NCBI GenBank assembly: GCA_002842135.1
Contig: PHCD01000049.1
Location: forward strand, 1 to 13,355
Origin: Betaproteobacteria bacterium HGW-Betaproteobacteria-8
GTDB lineage: Bacteria; Pseudomonadota; Gammaproteobacteria; Burkholderiales; Methylophilaceae
Direction: 5' to 3'
Length of the DNA stretch: 13,355 nt
Positions 5,997 through 13,342 of this stretch are shown in pieces. Positions within the stretch are counted from its first letter, which is position 1. Each line of letters begins with the position of its first letter. A program made the translations under genes and the position numbers. A model generated the notes under the pieces. That model made no database searches. It worked only from the letters and a program-made list of their open reading frames with translations, and was not told the origin of the DNA.

Positions 5997-6497
5997 ATGA
6001 CAATCAACAAGCCAGCTTCTGGTTTTCATCGCGTGACACATGACAGGCCTCTGCTGGAACAGCATATTGATTCCTACAGAATTAAAGGCAAACTGCCGGA
6101 GCCAACGGTTTGTCCGCAGTGCAATGCGGTGTTTCATAAAGGGCGCTGGCAGTGGATGCAAGCGCCCGCTGATGCACATAGTGAAATCTGCCCAGCCTGC
6201 CATCGCCAGAATGACGATTTTCCCGCCGGTTATGTCAGCCTGTCGGGTGCTTTTTTCGATGCGCACAGTGAAGAGATAATGCATGTTGTGCGCAACCTTG
6301 AGCAGCATGAGCGCAAGGAACACCCGCTCAAGCGCATCATGGCGATAGAGCAGCAGGCAGGCACGACGGTTGTCACCACGACCGACATGCATCTTGCCCG
6401 CGGTATCGGCGAGGCGGTTCACCATGCCTACCAGGGTGAGCTCGATCTGCACTACAACCCGGGGGAAAACCAGGTGCGTGCCTATTGGCAGCGCTGA
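5997..6497 (+). CDS. BCAM0308 / NMD3-like zinc protein
   Basis: 166-residue protein with two CxxC pairs, CPQC (C39, C42) and CPAC (C65, C68), which should bind one zinc ion. The opening GFHRVTHDRPLLEQHIDSYRIKGKLPEPTVCP matches what I remember of the BCAM0308 family, found mostly in Betaproteobacteria. Such proteins are often labelled 'NMD protein affecting ribosome stability', from a weak likeness to the zinc region of eukaryotic and archaeal NMD3. That label does not show a ribosome role. The C-terminal half (about 85-165) has no motif I recognise; it is mixed alpha/beta with TTVVTTTDMHLARGIGEAVHHAYQG. No signal peptide or membrane segment is seen. The start is supported by AAAGGAAG 6 nt upstream. 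It stands alone on its strand between a divergent phosphoribosyltransferase pair and convergent moaC. Confidence 0.75.
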   Translation: MTINKPASGFHRVTHDRPLLEQHIDSYRIKGKLPEPTVCPQCNAVFHKGRWQWMQAPADAHSEICPACHRQNDDFPAGYVSLSGAFFDAHSEEIMHVVRNLEQHERKEHPLKRIMAIEQQAGTTVVTTTDMHLARGIGEAVHHAYQGELDLHYNPGENQVRAYWQR

Positions 6498-6557
6498 CCA
6501 GGGGTATTTTCGCTTAAGCTCGATGCATAGGAGTTTGGCTAAGCAGATTAAAAATGT

Positions 6558-7037
6558 TTACTTTTCAATTTTCCAGTGACCTGACTTGCCGCCCTGTTTT
6601 TCCAGCAGACGAATATCGTTGATGACCATGCCGCGGTCGACTGCCTTGCACATGTCGTAGATGGTGAGCAGGGCGACGCTGGTCGCGGTCAGTGCTTCCA
6701 TTTCGACGCCGGTGCGCCCTACGGTTTCTGCAGTGACGGTGCAATGGATGGTGTTTTTATCCTGTTCGATCTCAAATTCGACACCGACTTTGGTCAGGCT
6801 GATAGGATGGCAGAGCGGAATCAGGTCGGAAGTACGTTTGGAGCCTTGAATGGCGGCGATGCGGGCAATGCCCAGCACGTCGCCTTTTTTTGCGTTACCG
6901 CGCATGATCAGTTGCAGGGTCTCCGGCTGCATGTGTATATTGCCGGTGGCTCTGGCAATGCGATGCGTTTCGGCTTTTTCGCCGACATCCACCATATGCG
7001 CCTGTCCTTCTCCGTCAAAATGTGTGAATTGTTTCAT
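6558..7037 (-). CDS. moaC: Cyclic pyranopterin monophosphate synthase MoaC
   Basis: MoaC converts the MoaA product 3',8-cyclo-GTP to cyclic pyranopterin monophosphate in the first stage of molybdenum cofactor synthesis, in the cytosol as a hexamer. Family motifs are all intact: [14 protein letters not shown] (15-28), LIPLCHPI (72-79), [12 protein letters not shown] (107-118) and YDMCKA (127-132), with the catalytic residues D128 and K131 at their usual numbering. The start at 7037 gives 159 residues and the family's usual beginning (KQFTHFD). An in-frame ATG at 7049 would add four residues, but AAGGA sits directly against it and is better placed for 7037. It is divergent from bepA across a short gap and convergent with the zinc-protein gene. 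No other moa gene is in the window. Confidence 0.97.
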   Translation of the reverse strand: MKQFTHFDGEGQAHMVDVGEKAETHRIARATGNIHMQPETLQLIMRGNAKKGDVLGIARIAAIQGSKRTSDLIPLCHPISLTKVGVEFEIEQDKNTIHCTVTAETVGRTGVEMEALTATSVALLTIYDMCKAVDRGMVINDIRLLEKQGGKSGHWKIEK

Positions 7038-7093
7038 GGGCCCACTCATCCTTATTCAGAATGAACTGATTGATTAATCCCGATATCATAGCA

Positions 7094-8533
7094 ATGATGA
7101 AAATTATTTTTTCGATTCTTTTTTGCATGCTCGTTTTGCCGACTGCGTCGGCTAACGAACTGCCGGATCTTGGCGATGTGTCTGCAACAGTCTTGTCGCC
7201 TTTGCAAGAGCAGGCCATTGCCAACCAGATCATGCGCGATGTCATGCGCAGCAATCAGGTGGTCAGCGATCCTGAAATCAACGATTACGTGCAGAATCTC
7301 GGCTATCGGTTGGCTGCCAATGGGCCGGACAAGCGCCAGCAATTCAACTTTTTTGTCGTACAGGATAATACGATCAATGCGTTTGCCATGCCCGGTGGGG
7401 TGGTCGGTGTACACACAGGGTTGATCCTGGCGGCCAATAATGAATCCGAGCTGGCAGGTGTGATCGGCCATGAAATCGGCCACGTGGTACAGCGCCACCT
7501 GGCGCGCATGCTGGCCCAGCAAAAGCAGGATACCATCCTCAATATCGCTTCTCTCGGCTTGGCCTTGCTTGCGGCGCGATCCAATCCGCAGTTGGGCAGC
7601 GGGGCGATGGCGGCGGCATCGGCGGGGGCAGTGCAGAAACAGCTCGATTACACGCGCGAGCACGAGCGGGAGGCCGATCGTGTCGGTCTGCAGATATTGG
7701 ATAACGCCGGTTTCGATACGCGCGGCATGCCGGATTTTTTCAATACCATGCTGAAGAGTTCGCGTTTTGTCGATGGCAGTGCACCATCGTTTTTGCGCAC
7801 TCACCCGTTGACGACCGAGCGTATCTCCGATGTGAAAAATCGCGTCGAGAGCATGCCGTACCGCCAAGTGCAGGACAGCCAGGAATTCCAGTATGTGCGT
7901 GCAAAATTGCGTGCGGCATATGGTTCGGCAGCACAAGCCGTTATCTATTTCCAGGAAACCTTGCGTGAGCGCCGTTATACCAATGAGGCCGCCGAGCAAT
8001 TTGGCCTGGGCTTGGCCTTCATGCGCGCCAATAATCTGGCGGCTGCGAGCAAGCAGGTGGAATGGTTGCGCAAGAATGCTGCCCGTCATCCTTACGTTGA
8101 GACCCTTGCTGCCAAGATACTGGTGGCGCAACGTAACGCCGATGAAGCAGGCAAGCAGTATGCCCAGGCCTTGAATCAGTTCCCCAACCACCGGGCGTTG
8201 AGCTATGGATATGCCGAACATTTTCTTGCCATGGGACAGCCAGACAAGGCTTTGAAACTGATTAATGAGAAGCAGCCCGCTTATCCGGATGATCCTTATT
8301 TCTATGAGTTGAAGTCACAAGCCTATACAGCACAAGGCAAGAACTTGCTCAGGCACCAGGCGCAAGGCGAGGCCTACTTCCGCCGATATAACCTGCAAAG
8401 CGCACTGGAGCAAATGGATCTGGCTGCCAAGGCCAATGATGGCGACTTTTATCAGCAATCTATCGTTGAAGCACGTTTGAACCAGTTCAAGTTGATGGCG
8501 CTGGAACCCAAAAAGGAAGGATTTTTCAATTGA
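7094..8533 (+). CDS. bepA: BepA-type periplasmic M48 metalloprotease with TPR repeats
   Basis: Zinc metalloprotease of the BepA/YfgC group, which acts in the periplasm on outer-membrane protein assembly (chaperone and clearing protease for stalled LptD and the BAM complex). From the start at 7094 (479 residues): signal peptide MMKIIFSILFCMLVLPTASA (1-20), cleaved before NELPDLG; NAFAMPGGVVGVHTGLI; HEIGH (126-130) with zinc-binding His126, His130 and catalytic Glu127; and EADRVG (from 183), whose Glu is the third zinc ligand. About residues 275-479 are helical TPR-like repeats. Length and order match BepA. The start is uncertain: TTG at 7070 is in frame but adds eight residues before the signal peptide, and neither start has a clear ribosome site. 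The stop overlaps the soxY start, so bepA, soxY and soxZ form one transcription unit. Confidence 0.9.
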   Translation: MMKIIFSILFCMLVLPTASANELPDLGDVSATVLSPLQEQAIANQIMRDVMRSNQVVSDPEINDYVQNLGYRLAANGPDKRQQFNFFVVQDNTINAFAMPGGVVGVHTGLILAANNESELAGVIGHEIGHVVQRHLARMLAQQKQDTILNIASLGLALLAARSNPQLGSGAMAAASAGAVQKQLDYTREHEREADRVGLQILDNAGFDTRGMPDFFNTMLKSSRFVDGSAPSFLRTHPLTTERISDVKNRVESMPYRQVQDSQEFQYVRAKLRAAYGSAAQAVIYFQETLRERRYTNEAAEQFGLGLAFMRANNLAAASKQVEWLRKNAARHPYVETLAAKILVAQRNADEAGKQYAQALNQFPNHRALSYGYAEHFLAMGQPDKALKLINEKQPAYPDDPYFYELKSQAYTAQGKNLLRHQAQGEAYFRRYNLQSALEQMDLAAKANDGDFYQQSIVEARLNQFKLMALEPKKEGFFN

Positions 8534-8997
8534 GCAAGAAGAATGCTAACAAGTACATGCCCCGCAGAAGTTTTCTGCAACTGATGCTGGGCGTTGGCGC
8601 GTCTTTACTCTGGGTGCCGGTCAATGCATTGGCCGCGCTCTGGAACAAGGCGGCATTTGAAGCGACTACAGCGCCGGGAGCGGTCAAAGGCCTGAATGTC
8701 ACAGAGGAAATCCCGAGCAAGGAGATTGAGCTTGTAGCGCCTGATTTTGCCGAGAACGGGGCGGTAGTACAGGTTGAGGTAAGGAGCCGTATCGCCAATA
8801 CCGAGGCGATTGCCATTCTGGCGGATAAGAACCCGACGCCGCTGATTGCCAATTTCATGTTTTCCAACGGTGCCGAGCCGGCAGTTATCACCCGCATCAA
8901 AATGGCCGAGACTTCGAATGTGCGGGTAATCGTAAAAGCAGGCGGGAAGTATTTCACTGCAGAAAAACTGGTCGAAGTTTCACTGAGCGGTTGCTAG
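8530..8997 (+). CDS. soxY: Thiosulfate carrier subunit SoxY
   Basis: 155-residue SoxY, the periplasmic subunit that carries sulfur intermediates on a cysteine at the end of a flexible C-terminal arm. It works as a heterodimer with SoxZ. The Tat signal is PRRSFLQLMLGVGASLLW (11-28). Family blocks include NPTPLIANFMFSNGAEPAVITRIKMAETSNVRVIVKA (101-137). The start is TTG at 8530, chosen because GGAAGG lies about 8 nt upstream. ATG at 8557 is an alternative that still keeps the twin arginines. The TTG overlaps the bepA stop. Oddity: the protein ends LSGC, with TAG right after the cysteine (C155), whereas SoxY usually ends GGCGG or similar. The carrier cysteine is thus the last residue. No soxA, B, C, D or X is in view. 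Confidence 0.92.
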   Translation: MSKKNANKYMPRRSFLQLMLGVGASLLWVPVNALAALWNKAAFEATTAPGAVKGLNVTEEIPSKEIELVAPDFAENGAVVQVEVRSRIANTEAIAILADKNPTPLIANFMFSNGAEPAVITRIKMAETSNVRVIVKAGGKYFTAEKLVEVSLSGC

Positions 8998-9004
8998 GGG
9001 AAGC

Positions 9005-9325
9005 ATGATGATGCGAGATATGAAAATGCGTGCCCAGCTCAAGGGCGGTATTACTGAAGTGAAGGCCTTGATCAGCCATCCGATGGAAACCGGCAGGCGC
9101 AAGAACGATTGGGATGAGACAGTTCCCGCCCATTTCATCCAGTTGCTGACCGCCACTCTCAACGACAAGCCGGTACTGGAGGCCCAATGGGGCACCGGGG
9201 TTTCAAAGAACCCTTATCTGACCTTTTATCTGCGTGATGCCAAGGTTGGTGACAAGATTGTGATCACTTGGCACGACAATCAGGGTGAGACCGCATCAGG
9301 CGAGATACTGGTCACGCAAGCCTGA
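9005..9325 (+). CDS. soxZ: Thiosulfate carrier subunit SoxZ
   Basis: 106-residue SoxZ, an immunoglobulin-like partner of SoxY that docks Sox enzymes. It has no signal peptide and is exported folded with SoxY, as usual. Family marks: MRAQLKGGITEVKALISHPMETGRRKN (8-33), QWGTGVSKNPYLTFYL (61-76) and GDKIVITWHDNQGE (82-95). It begins 7 nt after soxY. Several nearby ATGs (9005, 9008, 9020, 9026) are possible; GGGGAA just upstream of 9005 supports the first or second, although the family usually starts close to the MRAQ at 9026. Its last 14 bases overlap the end of the opposite-strand DUF2892 gene. Confidence 0.95.
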   Translation: MMMRDMKMRAQLKGGITEVKALISHPMETGRRKNDWDETVPAHFIQLLTATLNDKPVLEAQWGTGVSKNPYLTFYLRDAKVGDKIVITWHDNQGETASGEILVTQA

Positions 9326-9524
9326 TCCAGTCCGGTGTTTTGGTTTTGCAGCTGCTGATGCCGAACAGGCTGTAGGCCGGACAGAAATTCATTAGTCCGG
9401 TCGCCAGTGGCAGGATGCCGATCCAGGCCCAGACCGGGCCGCTGAAAAACAGTACCCAGGCGATCAGTGCCAAGCCTGCCAGAATTCTTACTATGCGGTC
9501 GATCCCGCCGACATTTGCTTTCAT
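9312..9524 (-). CDS. DUF2892 small inner-membrane protein
   Basis: 70-residue protein with two membrane helices (about 13-27 and 31-46) and the DUF2892 pattern: MKANVGGIDRIVRILAGLAL at the start, then a GILPLATGLMNFCPAYSLFGISSC segment. Cys48 and Cys59 are the conserved cysteines of the family. The same domain ends rhodanese proteins of the YgaP type, which suggests a link to sulfur handling that would suit the neighbouring soxYZ. That link is inference only. The start has a near-perfect AGGAGG 8 nt upstream. It is the last gene of the minus-strand run, 72 nt after the DUF3147 gene, and its final 14 bases overlap soxZ tail to tail. Confidence 0.88.
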   Translation of the reverse strand: MKANVGGIDRIVRILAGLALIAWVLFFSGPVWAWIGILPLATGLMNFCPAYSLFGISSCKTKTPDWIRLA

Positions 9525-9596
9525 CGTTCATTCCTCCTTTGTATCGTTGATACCGGCATTCCCCGCGCTGGCCATGCTTGGGCACGGGGCGGAAGT

Positions 9597-9947
9597 TCAC
9601 AGCAGTTCTATGCCAAACTTTCTGACAGCAAGCGTAAACAGACCGAAACAGCTTGCAGTTAATGCAGCGCTTGCCAGCAATGTCCACCAGAATCCCCATT
9701 TTGGCAAGAGGAAAGGAAACAGCAGGAACATCGGCAGCGTGGGGATCACGTACCAGAAGGTATACCAGGCGTGATTCGCAATTTTCTCTTCAGGTTGCTG
9801 TTCGAGATACAGCCAGATCAACGCGAGTATGGTGACCATCGGCAAGGCGGCGATGAGGGCGCCCAGTTTGTCGCTACGTTTGGCGATTTCTGAAACAGCG
9901 ACTACCACGGCGGCAGTCAGCAGGTATTTGGTGATGATCCAGCCCAT
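9597..9947 (-). CDS. DUF3147 membrane protein
   Basis: 116-residue inner-membrane protein with about four hydrophobic segments (5-20, 28-48, 63-82, 86-108). The opening WIITKYLLTAAVVVAVSEIAKRSDKLGALIAALP and the block WYTFWYVIPTLPMFLLFPFLL are as I remember the DUF3147 family. No function is known. The start has GGAG about 7 nt upstream. It follows the FAD-protein gene by 9 nt and is probably in the same operon. Confidence 0.82.
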   Translation of the reverse strand: MGWIITKYLLTAAVVVAVSEIAKRSDKLGALIAALPMVTILALIWLYLEQQPEEKIANHAWYTFWYVIPTLPMFLLFPFLLPKWGFWWTLLASAALTASCFGLFTLAVRKFGIELL

Positions 9948-9956
9948 GATTGGCTC

Positions 9957-11591
9957 CTATGGTTTGCTCATGTCTAGGGCTACGGCCTCTGCAATACGGA
10001 TGCCATCCACTGCCGCAGACAGGATGCCACCGGCATAACCGGCGCCTTCTCCCGTTGGGTACAGGCCTTTGGTGTTGATGCTCTGCAGGGATTCGTCATC
10101 GCGCTTGATGCGTACCGGCGATGAGGTGCGGGTTTCGACCCCGGTCAACACTCCATCGGCCAGGTCGAAGCCTTTTATCTGTTTGGCAAAGGCAGGAATG
10201 GCTTCGCGGATTGCGCTGATGGCGTATTGCGGCAGGACTGTATCCAGGTTGGTCAGGTGCACGCCCGGCGTGTAGGAGGGGGTGACCTCGCCGAATTTTG
10301 TCGAAGGCCGGTTGGCGAGAAAATCGCCTATCAGTTGTCCGGGCGCTTGGTAATTGCTGCCGCCCAGCACGTAGGCGCGGGATTCCAGTTCGCGCTGGAA
10401 ACGCATGCCGGCCAGCGGGTCGCCCGGGTAGTCCACTTCAGGCGAGATGCCGACCACGATGCCGGCATTGGCATTGCGTTCGTTGCGCGAATACTGGCTC
10501 ATGCCGTTGGTGACGACGCGTCCTTCTTCCGAGGTGGCGGCAACCACGGTGCCGCCCGGGCACATACAGAAACTGTAGACCGAACGGCCGTTGCTGGCGT
10601 GATGCACCAGCTTGTAATCGGCTGCGCCCAGCTTGGAGAGCAAGTCCTCACTATAGCTCTTGCCGTAGCGCGCCTTGTCGATCAGCGACTGCGGATGTTC
10701 GATGCGGAAACCGATGGAAAAAGGTTTGGCTTCGATGTAGATGCCGCGCCGGTGAATCATTTCGAAGGTGTCGCGCGCACTGTGGCCGACCGCCAGCACC
10801 AGATGGCGGGTGGCGATGCGTTCGCCATTCTGCAGCACGACGCCACGTATCTCGCCATTCTCCAGTTCGATATCCTCCACCCGGCTTTCAAAACGAATTT
10901 CGCCGCCGAGTCCGATGATGGTGTTGCGCATTTCCTCGACCATGCCGACCAGGCGGAAGGTACCGATATGCGGGTGGCTGACATAGAGAATCTCTTCCGG
11001 TGCGCCGGCCTTGACGAATTCCTGTAGCACCTTGCGGCCGTAATGCTTGGGGTCCTTGATCTGGCTGTAGAGCTTGCCGTCGGAAAAGGTGCCGGCGCCG
11101 CCTTCGCCAAACTGCACGTTGGATTCCGGGTTGAGTTTGCTCTTGCGCCACAGGCCCCAGGTGTCCTTGGTGCGTTCGCGTACGGCCTTGCCGCGTTCCA
11201 GCACAATAGGCCTGAAGCCGGATTGAGCGAGTATTAGCGCAGCAAAGATGCCGGCCGGACCAAAGCCGACGACGACCGGCCGTTCTTTGGTAGCGGCCGG
11301 TGCGTGGGTCACAAATTGATAGCTGGTGTCAGGCGTCGGTTTGACGTGCGGGTCACGGCTGAATTTCGCCAGCAGTTTCGCTTCATTTTTGGCTTCAATA
11401 TCAATGCTGTATACATAGAGGATGGCATGGGATTTACGCGCATCCACCCCGCGTTTGAATATCTCGAAGCGCAGCAGCTCATTCTCTGCAATGCCGAGTC
11501 TTTTCAGGATAGCAGCCTTGATCTCATCGGCCTGATGGATGAGTGAGGGGGCCTTTTCGATCGGCAATTTGATTTCTGTCAGTCTTATCAT
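9957..11591 (-). CDS. FAD-dependent dehydrogenase, COG2509 type
   Basis: 544-residue cytosolic flavoprotein of a widespread group with no assigned substrate. The N-terminal ~100 residues form the extra domain of this family (LTEIKLPIEKAPSLIHQADEI, then FEIFKRGVDARKSH). The FAD-binding GxGxxG is VVVGFGPAGIFAALILAQSG (106-125), with the acidic LER end of the second strand (131-133). NVQFGEGGAGTFSDGKL follows, and VYSFCMCPGGTVVAATSEEGRVVTNGMS is the central family block. GLYPTGEGAGYAGGILSAAVDGIRIAEA near the end is the FAD-closing motif. The length is normal and no key residue is missing. No strong ribosome site is seen before the ATG. It lies 25 nt after hda. Confidence 0.9.
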   Translation of the reverse strand: MIRLTEIKLPIEKAPSLIHQADEIKAAILKRLGIAENELLRFEIFKRGVDARKSHAILYVYSIDIEAKNEAKLLAKFSRDPHVKPTPDTSYQFVTHAPAATKERPVVVGFGPAGIFAALILAQSGFRPIVLERGKAVRERTKDTWGLWRKSKLNPESNVQFGEGGAGTFSDGKLYSQIKDPKHYGRKVLQEFVKAGAPEEILYVSHPHIGTFRLVGMVEEMRNTIIGLGGEIRFESRVEDIELENGEIRGVVLQNGERIATRHLVLAVGHSARDTFEMIHRRGIYIEAKPFSIGFRIEHPQSLIDKARYGKSYSEDLLSKLGAADYKLVHHASNGRSVYSFCMCPGGTVVAATSEEGRVVTNGMSQYSRNERNANAGIVVGISPEVDYPGDPLAGMRFQRELESRAYVLGGSNYQAPGQLIGDFLANRPSTKFGEVTPSYTPGVHLTNLDTVLPQYAISAIREAIPAFAKQIKGFDLADGVLTGVETRTSSPVRIKRDDESLQSINTKGLYPTGEGAGYAGGILSAAVDGIRIAEAVALDMSKP

Positions 11592-11616
11592 TCAGGGTTT
11601 ATTCACTAATGCAGCA

Positions 11617-12246
11617 TCAGGGGCTGGGTGGGAGTTGCAGGAGTTTGCGCAGCATGGGTACGGTGACGGGTTTCTTGGTGGTCAGTGACCACTTGTCGAG
11701 GGCGTCAAGCGTGGCCATCAGCGTTGGCAGGTCGCGGCGCAAGTAGCGCAGGCAGTAATCCACAACCTCGTCCGGCAGTTTCATGCCTCGTTCGCTGGCA
11801 TGGGTGCGCAGGGCTAATGCCTTTTCTTCATCCGTCAGCGGGTGCAACTGATAAACCAGGCCCCAGGCCAGGCGTGTCGCCAGGTCGTCGCGAAGCCCCA
11901 TTTGCATGGGGGATGCCAGGCCAGTCGTCATCAGCAAGCCTGCGGCAGTGTTTTCACGCAGGTGATTGAAAGTATTGAACAGCGCGACCTGTGCTTCATC
12001 AGAGTAGGTGTGCACGTCATCTGCAATGGTGAGCGGCACCTCAAACTTGGCCGCCAGCATCGCGCATGACTGCAGCAGATGCGATTTCCCGCTGCCTTCC
12101 GGCCCCCATAGATAGATGAAGCGTACTTCGGACTGTCCGCTGATGGTTTTTCTCAGGCTGTCCAGCACTTCCGCGTTCCGGCCCACAACAAAATTTTCCA
12201 GCGATGGCGGTGGTGCCGGTTGAATATCCAACAACAGTTGTTTCAT
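11617..12246 (-). CDS. hda: DnaA regulatory inactivator Hda
   Basis: 209-residue AAA+ protein that, with the sliding clamp, stimulates ATP hydrolysis by DnaA after replication starts. QLLLDI (3-8) is the clamp-binding peptide at the N-terminus. Walker A is GPEGSGKS (48-55) and the Walker B region is IADDVH (74-79). RDDLATR (119-125) is box VII with the arginine-finger Arg125, and LRRDLPTLMATLDAL (169-183) is the sensor II helix. No DNA-binding domain IV is present, as expected for Hda and unlike DnaA. The Walker A site is more complete than in several Hda proteins with degraded motifs. It begins 17 nt after the permease stop. The permease-hda order is common in Betaproteobacteria, usually next to a divergent purM. 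Confidence 0.93.
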   Translation of the reverse strand: MKQLLLDIQPAPPPSLENFVVGRNAEVLDSLRKTISGQSEVRFIYLWGPEGSGKSHLLQSCAMLAAKFEVPLTIADDVHTYSDEAQVALFNTFNHLRENTAAGLLMTTGLASPMQMGLRDDLATRLAWGLVYQLHPLTDEEKALALRTHASERGMKLPDEVVDYCLRYLRRDLPTLMATLDALDKWSLTTKKPVTVPMLRKLLQLPPSP

Positions 12247-12262
12247 ACGTCTTATTTCAGGC

Positions 12263-13342
12263 TTATTTGAGGTAGATGTTGCTGGTCAGGTAGCCTTGTT
12301 TGGCATGACGCAAACCTACGGCGATGGCTGCACCGACCGGCAATGCAAGCAGAATGCCGGCAAAGCCGAACAATTGTCCTCCGGCGAGCAGGGCGAAAAT
12401 TACGATGACCGGATGCAGGCCGATGCGATCGCCTACCAGCCAGGGTGTCAGCACAAAACCTTCCAGGAGTTGTGCTGCAGCGAAAACGATGAGAACCGGC
12501 AGGATTTCGCCAACCGTGCCAAATTGCATGGCTGCTGCCAATACTGCCAGCAACAGCCCGATGCTGACGCCAAGGTAGGGAATGAAGCCGAGCAAGCCTG
12601 CAATCAGTGCGACGGGCAGGGCAAGCTCCAGGCCGATGGATATCAATGCGATGGCATAGAACAGGGTCATGAGCAGCATGACGGAAAGTTGGCCACGCAG
12701 GAACTCGGCAAGCACAAGGTCTATTTCCCTGGCAATGCTTGCAGTCTTGTCATACCAGGCACGCGGGATGAGTTGTGCGATACGGTTTACCATGCCGTAC
12801 CAATCGCGCAACAGATAAAACAGCACGACTGGCACCAGCAACAGATTGATAATCCAGGCGACGATGGCAAAACCGTGCGTGCTGACGGAGACCAACAGCT
12901 GGCCGGCAAAATTGCCCGCAGTTTGCCAATGTTCAGCGAGAATGGATTTGATCTGTGTTATGTCGACAGACAGCGCAATACCAAAATACTGCATCAACAA
13001 AGGTTCGATGCGGTCCTTCAGTGCGCCAATGTAGTCTGGCAGGCGCTGAATCACCAGCAGCAGTTCCTTCTGCAATATGGGCATGATGATGAACATCAAC
13101 AGAATCGCGAAAGCTGCGAGCAGGGACATGATGGTCAGCGTCGCCGCGGTGCGGCCGGCAGTCAATTTGCCGATTTTGCACAGACTGAGTTTATCCACCA
13201 ATGGTGTGCAGATATACGCCAGAATTGCCGCGATCAGGAACGGTGCCATGATGGGTAGCAACAGGTAAAAAATCACCAGAAAGCCGGCTACCAGCAGGAC
13301 GATGCGGTAATCAGGCAATTGGTTTTCTCGTTTGGTCGTCAT
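12263..13342 (-). CDS. AI-2E family (PerM-type) permease
   Basis: 359-residue inner-membrane protein with about eight hydrophobic segments, of the AI-2E exporter/PerM family (COG0628). Typical blocks are VPVVLFYLLRDW (170-181), AGLLGFIPYLGVSIG (248-262) and LEGFVLTPWLVGDRIGLHPVIVIFALLAGGQLFGFAGILLALP (293-335). Members include quorum-signal exporters and sodium/proton antiporters, so the substrate cannot be named. The start at 13342 is near the window edge, and the bases before it (CCCGAT) give no clear ribosome site. It is the first gene of the minus-strand run in view. The 13 bases to its right probably belong to a divergent promoter. Confidence 0.9.
   Translation of the reverse strand: MTTKRENQLPDYRIVLLVAGFLVIFYLLLPIMAPFLIAAILAYICTPLVDKLSLCKIGKLTAGRTAATLTIMSLLAAFAILLMFIIMPILQKELLLVIQRLPDYIGALKDRIEPLLMQYFGIALSVDITQIKSILAEHWQTAGNFAGQLLVSVSTHGFAIVAWIINLLLVPVVLFYLLRDWYGMVNRIAQLIPRAWYDKTASIAREIDLVLAEFLRGQLSVMLLMTLFYAIALISIGLELALPVALIAGLLGFIPYLGVSIGLLLAVLAAAMQFGTVGEILPVLIVFAAAQLLEGFVLTPWLVGDRIGLHPVIVIFALLAGGQLFGFAGILLALPVGAAIAVGLRHAKQGYLTSNIYLK

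Noticed and set aside
7052..8221. 389-codon open frame on the minus strand
   Set aside because: Antisense to bepA, which has a signal peptide, HEIGH and TPR region in the other strand. The minus frame shows no motif.
9541..9589. GTATC-GTT-GATAC and CCCCG/CGGGG inverted repeats between the DUF3147 and DUF2892 genes
   Set aside because: The stems are only 5 bp, have no T-run on the transcribed strand, and lie in an apparent operon. Likely chance.
10779..10788. Further CGCGCG copies as extra sites of the shared element
   Set aside because: CGCGC runs at several places (for example near 7663 and 10780) lie inside coding regions and lack the TACGTG and ATTAT flanks and the spaced TTGATA.
10227..11027. 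266-codon open frame on the + strand
   Set aside because: Antisense to the COG2509 flavoprotein gene, whose motifs are continuous across it. No ribosome site or recognisable protein.
12296..13258. 320-codon open frame on the + strand
   Set aside because: It lies fully antisense to the AI-2E permease gene. Its product is rich in Gln, Asp and Cys with no family motif, as expected from the complement of a hydrophobic membrane-protein gene.
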